From contig NZ_PPFB01000001.1 in the NCBI RefSeq assembly GCF_002899455.1, positions 1,178,001-1,242,000 on the forward strand: 64,000 nt of DNA, in the 5' to 3' direction. A program made the translations under genes and the position numbers. The notes beneath the pieces were generated by a model. It saw nothing but the letters and a program-made list of their open reading frames with translations, did no database searches and was not told the origin of the DNA. Shown here in pieces: positions 52,147 to 60,571 of the stretch (positions within the stretch are counted from its first letter, which is position 1; each line of letters opens with the position of its first letter). Origin of the DNA: Streptomyces sp. DH-12. Its GTDB lineage: Bacteria; Actinomycetota; Actinomycetes; Streptomycetales; Streptomycetaceae.

Positions 52147-52797
52147 GTGACGGGTGGCTTCGAGGGTCCGGGCGCCGCGCCGACGAACGCGCTGCTCTCC
52201 GTCGTCGCCCGCGTCACCGCACTCGCCGACCGGCTCGGCGTGGCGCACAGCGAGGTCTTCGACGTGGGCCGGCTGTCCGTGGCGTCCGGAGTCCCGGAGC
52301 CCGTGGTGAAGGCGCTGCTGAGCGGGCGGCCCGCGGGCGAGCCCGACGTGCAGGCGCGCTTCCTGCAGCGGCTGGACCTGCTGCGCCGTACGCGGCTGAA
52401 GCCGAACGGGCGCAAGTACACGCAGCAGGAGATCGCCGACGGGGCGGGCATGTCCCGGCAGCAGGCCGGCGCGCTGATCAACGGTGACCGGCGGCCCACC
52501 ATGGAGCACTGCGACGCCCTCCAGCGGTTCTTCCGGGTGCACGCCGGTTTTCTCACCGCCGAGGACCCGGAGGCGCTGGCGAGCGCCCTCCAGCACACCG
52601 AGCAGGAGCTGCTGCAGAAGCTCGCGGAGCGGGAGTCGGTCACGGCGGCCGAGGACCCGCTGGAGCGGCTGCTGCAGGACCACGGGGTGCGGGGCATCGC
52701 CTGGCGGGCCGCGCAGCTGCCCACCGACCAGCACCGCGACAAGGTCGCGGAGTGGCTGGACATGCTCCTGGAGAGCGTCCAGCGGCCCAAGTCGTGA
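52147..52797 (+). CDS. XRE-type helix-turn-helix regulator
   Basis: 216 residues. The helix-turn-helix is central, not N-terminal: KYTQQEIADGAGMSRQQAGA then LINGDRRPTMEHCDAL at residues 90-125. It is preceded by a helical domain of about 80 residues and followed by a Leu-rich C-terminal helix bundle (ALQHTEQELLQKLAERESVT). I chose the GTG at 52147, which has AGGAG 8 bases upstream; earlier in-frame starts lack one. It is followed after 13 bases by an ImmA/IrrE-type peptidase gene, the usual partner that cleaves or relieves such repressors. Confidence 0.82.
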   Translation: MTGGFEGPGAAPTNALLSVVARVTALADRLGVAHSEVFDVGRLSVASGVPEPVVKALLSGRPAGEPDVQARFLQRLDLLRRTRLKPNGRKYTQQEIADGAGMSRQQAGALINGDRRPTMEHCDALQRFFRVHAGFLTAEDPEALASALQHTEQELLQKLAERESVTAAEDPLERLLQDHGVRGIAWRAAQLPTDQHRDKVAEWLDMLLESVQRPKS

Positions 52798-52810
52798 CCC
52801 GGGGAGAACT

Positions 52811-53368
52811 GTGGGCATCGGTAGGGAAATGCGCCGCCTGTGCGGAGAGTTGGTCACGGAGCTGACGCTTCCCGTCCCGGCGCGGCCCGCCGATCTCTAC
52901 GCCGCCCTGTGCGAGGCGATGAGCCGGCGCCGGGGACGGCCGGTGCTGTTCCGCGCGGCGGCCTTTCCGCCGGGCACGGCGAGCGGGCTGTGGCTGGACA
53001 TGGCGGACCAGGACCTCGTCGTGGTCGAGGAACGCACGGCGCCGGACCACCAGTTGGTGATCCTGGGCCACGAGCTGTGGCACATGAAGGCCGGTCACCG
53101 CGGCCACCACGTGGCGGGCGCGGAGGTCACGACCCGTTTGTGGGGTGCCTCCCTCGACGACGACGTCCTGCGGGCGACCGTGCTGCGGGTCGCCGCGCGC
53201 ACCCGGTTCGACCTCGCGGAGGAGAAGGAGGCCGAGACGTTCGGGCTGCTGCTGGCCAGCAAGTGCCGGACGTACCTCGCCGGCTCGTCGCTGCGCGGGC
53301 CGGTGCAACGGGATCATCTGGCGGGGCGGATCGGGGCGTCGCTGGGGTATCTGGGACCGCAGAGCTGA
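52811..53368 (+). CDS. ImmA/IrrE-like metallopeptidase (M78 type)
   Basis: 185 residues. Zinc motif HELWH in LVILGHELWHMKAGHRG (H87, E88, H91), with a downstream acidic cluster EEKEAETFGLLLASK that can supply the third ligand. The N-terminal part (PADLYAALCEAMSRRRGRPV) resembles other peptidase partners of XRE repressors. IrrE (Deinococcus) cleaves DdrO and ImmA (Bacillus) cleaves ImmR, each switching on a stress or mobile-element response. GTG at 52811 after GGGGAG; ATG at 52829 is an alternative. No mobile element is visible. Confidence 0.8.
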   Translation: MGIGREMRRLCGELVTELTLPVPARPADLYAALCEAMSRRRGRPVLFRAAAFPPGTASGLWLDMADQDLVVVEERTAPDHQLVILGHELWHMKAGHRGHHVAGAEVTTRLWGASLDDDVLRATVLRVAARTRFDLAEEKEAETFGLLLASKCRTYLAGSSLRGPVQRDHLAGRIGASLGYLGPQS

Positions 53369-53470
53369 GGCCGCCGAGCCGCAGCTCTCAGGGCGGGTCG
53401 CGGGGTGTCCGGCGTGCGGACGGGGCGGTGGTCCGGGCCGATTGTCAGTGGTGGGCGGCAAGCTGGTGAT

Positions 53471-53494
53471 ACGCCCCCGTTCGTGCGGGGGCGT
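53471..53494 (+). terminator. Perfect 9-bp hairpin
   Basis: ACGCCCCCG, loop TTCGTG, CGGGGGCGT, no T-tract. It lies 102 bases after the peptidase stop and 37 bases before the next ATG, so it is either a terminator or part of the next leader. Confidence 0.5.
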
Positions 53495-53530
53495 GGGGAC
53501 CCACGACCACGACACGGGGAGAGCCGAGCG

Positions 53531-53770
53531 ATGCCCACCGCCGTACTGACCGACCGCGAGCGCACCGCCGTCCAGGCCTATCTCAGACTGCTGCACACCG
53601 TGCGGGCCGTCTTCGGCGACGACCGGTGCGGCCCGCCGGGGCCGGACGTGCTGCCGGTCGTCCCGCCTTCCGTTCTCGCGGAGGCGGAGACGGCGTTGGA
53701 GCGGGCGGGACTGGCGGGGAACGAGGAGTCGTTCTTCCGGATGGTCAGGGGTTGGCGTTCCGAGGGGTAG
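53531..53770 (+). CDS. Small conserved-looking hypothetical protein (79 aa)
   Basis: Not recognised. ATG with GGGGAG 9 bases upstream. Helical, acidic, no Cys cluster, no membrane helix: TDRERTAVQAYLRLLHTVRA at the start, VLAEAETALERAGLAGNEES near the end. A phage-independent small cytosolic protein is all that can be said. The gene stands alone between the ImmA-like gene and the convergent phosphopantetheinyl transferase. Confidence 0.65.
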   Translation: MPTAVLTDRERTAVQAYLRLLHTVRAVFGDDRCGPPGPDVLPVVPPSVLAEAETALERAGLAGNEESFFRMVRGWRSEG

Positions 53771-53867
53771 CCGTCTCCTGGGCGCGGCACGCTTCTTCGC
53801 GCGTCGCGTCCGGGGCGGCCCCGGGGACCCGGCGGCCCCGGCGGCCGCAGGGCAGTGGGAGCCGTCA

Positions 53868-54527
53868 TCAGCCGTGCGGGACGGTCACCGCCGTGGTGAG
53901 CAAGCTGGCCCCGGCGGCCCAGCGGCCGGTGAAGTGGTCGAGGCGGCGGCCTGAGACGACGGGGCCGGGGACCAGGAGAGCCGCGTGGAAGGTGCCGTCG
54001 AGGTGGATCGTGATGTCCGCCTCCGAGAAGTCCAGCCACTTCCGGGTGAGCGGGAACCACGCCTTGTAGACGGACTCCTTGGCGCTGAACAGCAGGCGGT
54101 CCCAGTGGATGTCCGGGCGTTCCGCGTGCAGGCGGCTGATCCGCTCCGTCTCCTGCGGCAGGGAGACGGTGGACAGCACGCCCTCGGGGAGCGGGCCGTG
54201 CGTCTCGGCGTCGATGCCGACGGACGCCAGGTCGTCGGCGCGGACCAGTGCGGCGGCGCGGTAGCCCTCGCAGTGGGTCATGCTGCCGGTCACTCCGGCG
54301 GGCCAGACGGGGGCGCCGCGCTCGCCGGGGACGACGGGCTGCGCGGGTACGCCGAGCTTTTCCATGGCGCGCCGGGCGCAGGAGCGTACGGCGGTGAAGT
54401 CGCGGCGGCGCTTCAGGACCGCGCGGGTGAGGACGGCCTCCTCCTCGGGGAACAGCGGGGCGTCCACGCCCTCGTCGCCGTAGGCCTCGACGGCGGCCAC
54501 TGTCGGCGGGAGCAGGTCCTCGATCAC
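53868..54527 (-). CDS. 4'-Phosphopantetheinyl transferase (Sfp type)
   Basis: 219 residues. Moves phosphopantetheine from CoA to carrier proteins of polyketide, peptide or siderophore synthases. Seen: FTAVRSCARRAMEKLGVP, GSMTHCEGYRAAAL (CoA-contact His), VGIDAETHGPLPEGV (Mg-binding Asp) and LLFSAKESVYKAWFPLTRKW (catalytic Glu-Lys). GTG at 54527 overlaps the phosphoesterase stop as GTGA, so the pair is coupled. No biosynthetic cluster is nearby, so it probably serves several pathways. Confidence 0.92.
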   Translation of the reverse strand: MIEDLLPPTVAAVEAYGDEGVDAPLFPEEEAVLTRAVLKRRRDFTAVRSCARRAMEKLGVPAQPVVPGERGAPVWPAGVTGSMTHCEGYRAAALVRADDLASVGIDAETHGPLPEGVLSTVSLPQETERISRLHAERPDIHWDRLLFSAKESVYKAWFPLTRKWLDFSEADITIHLDGTFHAALLVPGPVVSGRRLDHFTGRWAAGASLLTTAVTVPHG

Positions 54528-55381
54528 CGGGCCGGCCCCTCCACGGGCAGCATGCGACGCAGCCGCCCCGGCGGTTCCCGCCGTTTGCGCCACTCACGCG
54601 GATAGCCCACCGAAACCTCCTCGAAGCGGACGCCGTCCTGCCAGGTCGTCCGGGGAATGTGCAGATGACCGTAGACCGAGGCGTGGACGGGGTACCTGCG
54701 GTGCCAGCCGTCGGTCAGCACGGTGCCGCACCACATGGCGAACTCCGGGTACCACAGCACCTCGGTCGGATGGCGGTGCAGCGGCCAGTGCGTGACGGGG
54801 ATGAGGGGCAGGTCCTCGGGGAGTTCCGCGAGCCGCCGTTCGGTCTCGGCGACGCGGGCCCGGCACCAGTCCTCCCGGGTCGGGTACGGATCGGGGTGCA
54901 GCAGGCGCTCGTCGGTGCAGACCACCCCGGTGCCGTACGCGTATTCAAGGCCCTCCTCCTTGGTGGTGCAGCCGGGGGGGAGGAACGAGTAGTCGTAGAG
55001 GAGGAAGAGGGGTGCGACGGCCACCGGGCCGCCGGGGCCCTCCCAGACCGGGTACGGGTCCTCGGGGGTGAGCACGCCGAGGTCACGGCACTGCTCGACC
55101 AGATGCTCGTAGCGGGCGACGCCGCGCAGGGTGACGGCGTCCCTCGGGTGGGTCCACAGTTCGTGGTTGCCGGGCGTCCAGACGACGCGGGCGAAGCGGC
55201 CGGCCAAGGTCTTGAGGGCCCAGCGGACGTCCTCCACCGTCTCCGCGACGTCACCGGCCACCAGCAGCCAGTCCTCGTCCGACTCGGGCCGCATGCCCTC
55301 GACCAGGTCGCGGTTCTCGGCATAGCCGATGTGCAGATCGCTGATGGCCCACAGCTGAGGGCCGTCTCCACCCGTCACCAT
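54524..55381 (-). CDS. Calcineurin-like metallophosphoesterase
   Basis: 285 residues. All metal-binding blocks are seen: AISDLHIGYAENR (DxH), LLVAGDVAETVEDV (GDxxE-like), WTPGNHELWTH (GNHE), VTHWPLHRHP and YGHLHIPRTT (GHxH). No signal peptide. Its stop overlaps the phosphopantetheinyl transferase start. The coupling suggests a link with phosphopantetheine turnover (for instance as a carrier-protein hydrolase), but this is inference. ATG at 55381; a GTG one codon later is equally possible. Confidence 0.88.
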   Translation of the reverse strand: MVTGGDGPQLWAISDLHIGYAENRDLVEGMRPESDEDWLLVAGDVAETVEDVRWALKTLAGRFARVVWTPGNHELWTHPRDAVTLRGVARYEHLVEQCRDLGVLTPEDPYPVWEGPGGPVAVAPLFLLYDYSFLPPGCTTKEEGLEYAYGTGVVCTDERLLHPDPYPTREDWCRARVAETERRLAELPEDLPLIPVTHWPLHRHPTEVLWYPEFAMWCGTVLTDGWHRRYPVHASVYGHLHIPRTTWQDGVRFEEVSVGYPREWRKRREPPGRLRRMLPVEGPAR

Positions 55382-55493
55382 CCTCGTCGCCCCTTCAGCA
55401 GCCGCCGGACCTCACCACGAGATCACATCCGTCCCGCCGGAACAACCGCGGACCACCACCCGGACGTGGTATCAGGGCGACTCTTCTTGGTCG

Positions 55494-55499
55494 TATGAT
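55494..55499 (+). promoter_or_regulatory. Candidate -10 box TATGAT
   Basis: A near-consensus -10 box in an AT-richer patch between the divergent phosphoesterase and ATP-grasp genes. No good -35 box at the right spacing. Confidence 0.3.
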
Positions 55500-55620
55500 C
55501 TGCCCGACACCACCGCCATGGACACGTGTTTCCCGTACGGCGGTTCGGTGACAACTCCCTACGTCATGCCCGGGCACGGGCCGCTGAGCCCTGCCCGCAC
55601 ACCGTTGAAAGGCGGCCTGC

Positions 55621-56754
55621 ATGGTCTCTCGCGTACGCGTCTGGCTCAACCGCACGTACGCGGAGAACGTGTTCTTCATGGATCAGCTGCGGCGAAATCC
55701 CAGCGACCGGGCCGTCGAGATCCACGCCACTCACGGCGACCCCGACTCCCCCGTGCTCGCCGCGGCCGACACCGCCGAGCTGGAGCCGGAGGACCTGTCC
55801 CCGGCGGCGTACGTCGAGTACGCGCTCACCCAGTGCGCGCGGCGCGGGATCGACGTGTTCGTGCCCCGGCTGCACCAGGCGGCGATCGTCGCGCACCGCG
55901 CCGAGTTCGAGGCGGCCGGGACCGCGCTGCTGGCGCCGCCGCCCGAGGCGGTGGCGGTGTTCGAGGACAAGGTGGTCGCCTACCAGGCGGTCGAGTCGAT
56001 CGGTGTGCCGGTGCCGCCGTGGTGGCGGGTCCGTGACGCCGACGAACTCCTCGCGGCTGTCGAGGAGTTGGAGCGGCTCGGGCACCGGGCGTGCTTCAAG
56101 CCCGCGTCCGGCGCGGGCGGGGTCGGCTTCCGGGTGATCACCCGCGAGTCCTTCTCGCTGTCCCAGCTGAGCGGCTTTCCCGGCCCGCGGGTTCCCCTCG
56201 GCCTGGTGCTGGAGGCCCTGCGGCGGGCCGACGAGCCGGTCGACTGGCTGGTGATGCCGCGCCTGGAGCAGCCCGAGGTGTCCGTGGACTGCCTGACCGG
56301 CACGGACAACCGCGTCCGGCTGGCCGTCGGGCGCACCAAGCACGGCCGGAGGCGCGGTTTCACGTTGCACGAGCAGTGGCTGGAGCCGGCCCGGCGGATC
56401 GCCGAGGGCTTCGGTCTGCACCACCTGTCCAACATCCAGTTCCGGATGCTCGGCGACCGCCCGGTGCTGATGGACGTCAACACCCGGCCCGCGGGCGGGC
56501 TGCACCAGCTCTCGCTGTGCGGGGTGAACGCGCCCTGGGCCGCGGTGCGGCTGGCGCTCGGCGACGACCCGGGCGAGATCACCCCGCCGTTCCTGGGCCA
56601 GGACTACACGGTGGTGTCCGGTCCGCGCCCGCTGCTCCCGGTGACCGTGCCGCGGCAGCGGACCGGCTCACCCGCGGCCACCGGCCCGCTGGACGCGCTG
56701 CCGGCGCCGGCGACGCCCGTCGAGCCGCGGACGGCGTCGGGAGCACTGCACTAG
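55621..56754 (+). CDS. ATP-grasp domain protein
   Basis: 377 residues. Pre-ATP-grasp domain 1-105 (SRVRVWLNRTYAENVFFMDQ). The ATP-grasp core follows: EDKVVAYQAVESIGVPVPPW, CFKPASGAGGVGFRVI (nucleotide Lys and Gly loop), DWLVMPRLEQPEVSVDCLTG and the metal site RPVLMDVNTRPAGGLHQ. This is the carbamoyl-phosphate-synthase/PylC-like branch that joins a carboxylate to an amine through acyl phosphate. No ligase partner or biosynthetic cluster flanks it, so the substrate is unknown. The last 50 residues are Pro/Ala-rich and probably disordered. Confidence 0.82.
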   Translation: MVSRVRVWLNRTYAENVFFMDQLRRNPSDRAVEIHATHGDPDSPVLAAADTAELEPEDLSPAAYVEYALTQCARRGIDVFVPRLHQAAIVAHRAEFEAAGTALLAPPPEAVAVFEDKVVAYQAVESIGVPVPPWWRVRDADELLAAVEELERLGHRACFKPASGAGGVGFRVITRESFSLSQLSGFPGPRVPLGLVLEALRRADEPVDWLVMPRLEQPEVSVDCLTGTDNRVRLAVGRTKHGRRRGFTLHEQWLEPARRIAEGFGLHHLSNIQFRMLGDRPVLMDVNTRPAGGLHQLSLCGVNAPWAAVRLALGDDPGEITPPFLGQDYTVVSGPRPLLPVTVPRQRTGSPAATGPLDALPAPATPVEPRTASGALH

Positions 56755-56806
56755 CGGCCGGTTCGCCGCCGCAGCGGCCGGTGACGGCCGGCGGCCGGCG
56801 TCCTTC

Positions 56807-56832
56807 CGGGAATTCCTCGAAGAAAATTCCCG
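56807..56832 (+). terminator. Terminator of the ATP-grasp gene
   Basis: CGGGAATT and AATTCCCG, perfect 8-bp stem, 10-base AT-rich loop, 52 bases after the stop. An operator role is also possible, but the position between convergent genes favours termination. Confidence 0.5.
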
Positions 56833-56958
56833 CCAGGGTGTATCAGGCCCCGGGGTGCGGGCTCTTGATGGTGAACGGCGACTGGGGAAGCCGCCGGGGG
56901 GAGCACGGGGGACCGGGGGGAGCTCGGGTCGGTCGGCCGCTGTCACGGGGGGCGACCG

Positions 56959-56975
56959 GCCGGCCCGAGGCCGGC
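56959..56975 (-). terminator. Terminator of the GH4 gene
   Basis: GCCGGCC-CGA-GGCCGGC, perfect 7-bp stem, 10 bases below the GH4 stop codon. Confidence 0.6.
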
Positions 56976-56985
56976 TTGCCTCTTG

Positions 56986-58323
56986 TCAGCCGAGGTAGGC
57001 CAGTCCGGGGTGGACGGCCGTGTAGGCGTCGACCAGGCGGCGGGCCACGCTCACCGAGTCCACCAGCGGGTGCAGGGCGAAGGCCTTGACGGCGGTGGTG
57101 CGGGATCCCGACCGGGCGGCGGCCAGCACCTCGCGTTCCACGGCCTTCACGGCGCAGACGAGACCGACGGCGTGACCGGGCAGCGGGTCGACGGCGACGG
57201 GGTGGGCCCCGTTGGCGTCCACCAGGCAGGGCACTTCGATCACGGCGTCGTCGTCCAGCGGTGAAAGGGTGCCGCGGTTGCGGACGTTGAGGATCAGGGT
57301 GGTGCGTTCGTCCCGGGCGATCGCCCGCATCAGCGCGAGCGCCACCTTCTCGTAGCCGCCGGACAGGTCGTCCGCCTCGCGTTCGCCCGCGCCGGCCGCC
57401 TCCCGGTTCTCGCTCATGTAGGTGGCCTCCCGCTCGGCGCGGGTGCGGTCCCACAACTCCAGGGCGGAGACGTCCGGGTCGGCCGTCCCGGCGTAGAAGC
57501 CCTCCTGCTGGTCGCGCAGGAAGGCGCCGCGGGTCCTGTGCGCCTGCTGGTAGGCGTGCACGGCCTCGCGGTTGAAGTAGTAGTAGTGCAGGTACTCGTT
57601 GGGGATCGCGCCCAGCGAGCGCAGCCAGTCCGCGCCGAAGAGCCGGCCCTCCTCGAACGAGCCGAGCAGCGCGGCGTCGCCGAGCAGGCGCGGCAGTCGG
57701 TCCTGGCCCGCCACGCGCAGGCCGCGCACCCAGCCGAGGTGGTTGAGGCCGACGTAGTCGATCCAGGCTTCCTGCGGACGTGCGCCGAGCACCCGGGCGA
57801 TGCGGCGGCCGAGACCGACCGGTGAATCGCAGATGCCGATCACGCGGTCACCGAGGTGGGCGGACATGGCCTCGGTGACCAGGCCCGCCGGGTTGGTGAA
57901 GTTGATGACCCAGGCGTCGGGGGCGAGGCGGGCCACCCGGCGGGCGATGTCGACGGCGACGGGGACGGTGCGCAGACCGTAGGCGATGCCTCCGGCGCCG
58001 ACGGTCTCCTGGCCGAGCACGCCCTCGGCGAGCGCCACCCGCTCGTCGTTCGCCCTGCCCTCCAGGCCGCCGACGCGGATCGCGGAGAAGACGAAGTCCG
58101 CACCGCGCAGTGCCTCGTCGAGGTCCGTGGTGGCGGTCACCTCGGGCGCGTCGGGCACCCCGGCGGCCTGCTCGGCCAGCACCCTGGAGATCGCCCGCAG
58201 CCGCCCGGCGTCCACGTCGTGCAGCACGACCCGGGTCACCCGCCCCTCGGCACGGTCCGTGAGCAGCGCCCCGTACACCAGCGGCACCCGGAACCCACCG
58301 CCGCCCAGAATCGTCAGCCTCAC
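56986..58323 (-). CDS. GH4-family glycosidase (6-phospho-beta-glucosidase-like)
   Basis: 445 residues. GH4 enzymes use NAD+ and a divalent metal and hydrolyse by a redox-elimination route. NAD motif RLTILGGGGFRVPLVYGALL at the N-terminus; metal ligands in GICDSPVG (Cys) and GLNHLGW (Asn-His); INFTNPAGLVTEA and IPNEYLHYYYF are family positions. Start GTG at 58323 has GGAAGG 7 bases upstream; the GTG at 58329 is too close to it. It diverges from the GH16 glucanase, and a LacI-type operator lies in the shared region. Likely acts inside the cell on products of glucan breakdown. Confidence 0.9.
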   Translation of the reverse strand: MRLTILGGGGFRVPLVYGALLTDRAEGRVTRVVLHDVDAGRLRAISRVLAEQAAGVPDAPEVTATTDLDEALRGADFVFSAIRVGGLEGRANDERVALAEGVLGQETVGAGGIAYGLRTVPVAVDIARRVARLAPDAWVINFTNPAGLVTEAMSAHLGDRVIGICDSPVGLGRRIARVLGARPQEAWIDYVGLNHLGWVRGLRVAGQDRLPRLLGDAALLGSFEEGRLFGADWLRSLGAIPNEYLHYYYFNREAVHAYQQAHRTRGAFLRDQQEGFYAGTADPDVSALELWDRTRAEREATYMSENREAAGAGEREADDLSGGYEKVALALMRAIARDERTTLILNVRNRGTLSPLDDDAVIEVPCLVDANGAHPVAVDPLPGHAVGLVCAVKAVEREVLAAARSGSRTTAVKAFALHPLVDSVSVARRLVDAYTAVHPGLAYLG

Positions 58324-58671
58324 ATCCACACCTTCCCGCAGCCACGGCCCGCCCCCGACCCTACTCGCGCTCCGCCCGCCCCTCGCGCCCGGCGGTCCGG
58401 GGCTCCGCGGGAGTCGCGCCTTCCCCCGCCTGGCGCGCGGGGCCGGCCCCGGGAACCACGGGTCTCCGCCCGCCCCGGCCCGGTTTCCCCTGTTCGCGCC
58501 CATTCGAGAGGTGAACTCCCCTGCCCGGCAAGCACTTTCACGGTCACACCTCTTGACGCCGGAGAGACCCCGGAGCACATTGGCGTGATCGTGAGAGCGC
58601 TCTCACGAGCAGTTCCGGACGCTCCGGGCAGACACCCCCACAACCATCGGCACCGAGAGGTCATCCCCCAC
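58324..58671. other. 348-bp divergent regulatory region, GH4 / GH16
   Basis: No gene is supported. It contains the 16-bp LacI-type palindrome at 58591 and is otherwise Pro/Arg-codon-like GC-rich sequence. Confidence 0.5.
58591..58606. promoter_or_regulatory. LacI-type operator GTGAGAGCGCTCTCAC
   Basis: A perfect 16-bp palindrome 66 bases before the GH16 start. The central 12 bases GAGAGCGCTCTC are identical to the centre of the 42-bp palindrome at 28955-28996 next to the lacI-type gene. Confidence 0.75.
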
Positions 58672-59637
58672 ATGAACGTCACCTCCGGCACCCCCCGGTC
58701 CCCCCACGCACGGCGGCGGCTCAGGCGCACGCTCGTCGCCCTCGCGGGCGCCCTGGCACTCGGGGCCGGCGCCCTCACCCTCACCAGTCCCTCCGCCAGC
58801 GCCTCCGTGCCGCCCCCGCCGTCGGGGTGGACCCAGGTCTTCGCCGACGACTTCGACGGCCCCGAGGGCAGCGGAGTCGACACCGGCGACTGGCAGTACG
58901 CCACCGGCACCGGTTACCCCGGCGGCCCCGCCAACTGGGGCACCGGCGAGATCGAGACGATGACGTCCAGCCCGGACAACGTCTCGCTCGACGGCAACGG
59001 CAACCTGCGCATCACCCCTCGGCGCGACGGCGCCGGCAACTGGACGTCGGGCCGCATCGAGACCGCCCGCGACGACTTCCAGCCCCCGGCCGGGGGCAAG
59101 CTGAGGGTCGAGGCCCGCATCCAGGTGCCGAACGTCACCGGTGACGCCGCCAAGGGCTACTGGCCCGCGTTCTGGATGCTCGGCGCCCCCTACCGGGGCG
59201 ACTACTGGAACTGGCCCGCCGTCGGCGAGCTGGACATCATGGAGAACACCCAGGGCATGAACACGGTGTTCGCCACGATGCACTGCGGCACCTCGCCGGG
59301 CGGCCCGTGCAACGAGACCAGCGGCATCGGCGGTGAGACCACCTGCCAGGGCACGACCTGTCAGGCCGGTTTCCACACCTACCGGATGGAGTGGGACCGC
59401 TCGTCGGACGTGGAGGAGATCCGCTTCTCCCTCGACGACGACACCTTCCACACCGTCCGGGAGGACCAGGTCGACGCGGCGACCTGGTCGAACGCCACGG
59501 ACCACGGCTTCTTCGTCATCCTCAACGTGGCGATGGGCGGCGGTTTCCCCGACGCGTTCGGCGGCGGCCCCGACGCGGGCACCGAGCCCGGCCACTCGAT
59601 GCTCGTGGACTACGTCCAGGTGCTGACCGCCTCCTAG
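58672..59637 (+). CDS. Secreted GH16 beta-1,3(-1,4)-glucanase
   Basis: 321 residues. A long signal peptide (RRRLRRTLVALAGALALGAG, cleavage after ASA near residue 44) shows export. GH16 catalytic motif ExDxxE is GELDIMEN in the middle, with Glu nucleophile and acid/base. WTQVFADDFDGPEG at the start, GYWPAFWMLGAPYRGDYWNW and TYRMEWDRSSDVEEIRFSLD are typical of laminarinase-like members. Cleaves laminarin or fungal-wall glucans. No carbohydrate-binding module follows. The palindrome upstream suggests substrate induction through a LacI-type repressor. Confidence 0.93.
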   Translation: MNVTSGTPRSPHARRRLRRTLVALAGALALGAGALTLTSPSASASVPPPPSGWTQVFADDFDGPEGSGVDTGDWQYATGTGYPGGPANWGTGEIETMTSSPDNVSLDGNGNLRITPRRDGAGNWTSGRIETARDDFQPPAGGKLRVEARIQVPNVTGDAAKGYWPAFWMLGAPYRGDYWNWPAVGELDIMENTQGMNTVFATMHCGTSPGGPCNETSGIGGETTCQGTTCQAGFHTYRMEWDRSSDVEEIRFSLDDDTFHTVREDQVDAATWSNATDHGFFVILNVAMGGGFPDAFGGGPDAGTEPGHSMLVDYVQVLTAS

Positions 59638-59679
59638 CCCGCCGGCCCCACGCCCCCCCCCGCACCCGGCCCTCCCGGC

Positions 59680-59724
59680 CGCCGACGAGGGCTCCGCGCG
59701 CCCCGCGCGGAGCCCTCGTCGGCG
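59680..59724 (+). terminator. Strong terminator after the glucanase gene
   Basis: Perfect 21-bp stem (59680-59700 with 59704-59724) and a CCC loop, 42 bases after the stop. Confidence 0.85.
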
Positions 59725-59725
59725 T

Positions 59726-60290
59726 TCACCCCGCACGCTCAGCGGCGCCGCGCGGAACGGGGCCGGGGCGGTGTCCGTGCGCTGCCGTGCGCGAGGAGCC
59801 GCTCGGGAGCCTCCAGCACCCTCCGCGCGTCGATGAACGCCGTGGACGTCCCCCCGGTGGCGGCGCGCACCACCCGGGCCAAGGCGGCCGGGAACAACCG
59901 GGGGCGTCGGCGTACGCGCTGACGCCGTGGTCGGCTGCCGGGGTCCGCTGGACCGGCGGGGGGCGCAGCACGGCCGTGTGCGGGCTCAGCGGCAGGGTGA
60001 CGGCGTCCTCGCACTCACGGCGCGGCCGGTCCCGACGCGGCGCGGAGTGCGGCGAGCCGGGCCGCATCAGCGGCGGCCGGTCGTAGCGGCAGGGGTCAGC
60101 GGCCCCGGCGGTGGCGCGGGGCAGGAAGCCGGGCTGCATGGCCAGGACGGTTCCGCGGTACCCGGCGTCCCGGGAGGAGCGGTGGACCTGCCGGCCCCGC
60201 AGACGCTCCGCTCGACGCTCGACCAGGAAGGGAAGGGTCTCATTCCGCCGCCGTCGCCCCGCCCGCCGTCCGGGTGCCGTCGTCACCCTC
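59726..60290 (-). pseudogene. Decayed coding region, family not identified
   Basis: The minus strand shows coding-like pieces in different frames: ECEDAVTLPLSPHTAVLRPP in one, and ALARVVRAATGGTSTAFIDA then RRVLEAPERLL in another. No frame is continuous, no good start is present, and codon bias changes along the stretch. A frameshifted or deleted gene is the best reading. I do not recognise the protein. Confidence 0.35.
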
Positions 60291-60352
60291 CTGGGGGAAT
60301 CCGCCCGTCATGCCTCCCCCGGCCGTCGCACATCCGTCGGGGGCCGCCGGAC

Positions 60353-60371
60353 GGGGGCGCCCAGCGCCCCC
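60353..60371 (+). terminator. Hairpin with short T-run
   Basis: GGGGGCGC-CCA-GCGCCCCC, perfect 8-bp stem followed by TTT. No intact gene ends just before it on either strand, which fits loss of the gene it once served. Confidence 0.5.
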
Positions 60372-60571
60372 TTTCACCGCGGGCGGGCACACCGGAATCT
60401 TCGTGCGGATAAGTCAGACTTTTACTTGTGAACGCGCTGCGGAGTTCCTTTCGCCCGGATCGAGGGCACCGCGAGAACGAGCACCCGCACGGGTGACCTG
60501 CACGACCGGCCGCCCGGAATCGACGGACGCCGGGCGCGGTTGACGCGAGCGCGGGAGAGAAGGAGATCAGA

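Noticed and set aside
52811-53368. Toxin-antitoxin module reading of the XRE/ImmA pair
   Set aside because: Genes of this kind are sometimes labelled toxin, but the HELWH motif fits a regulatory peptidase and nothing indicates toxicity.
53868-56754. Secondary-metabolite cluster around the phosphopantetheinyl transferase and ATP-grasp genes
   Set aside because: No synthase, carrier protein, tailoring enzyme or dedicated transporter lies nearby.
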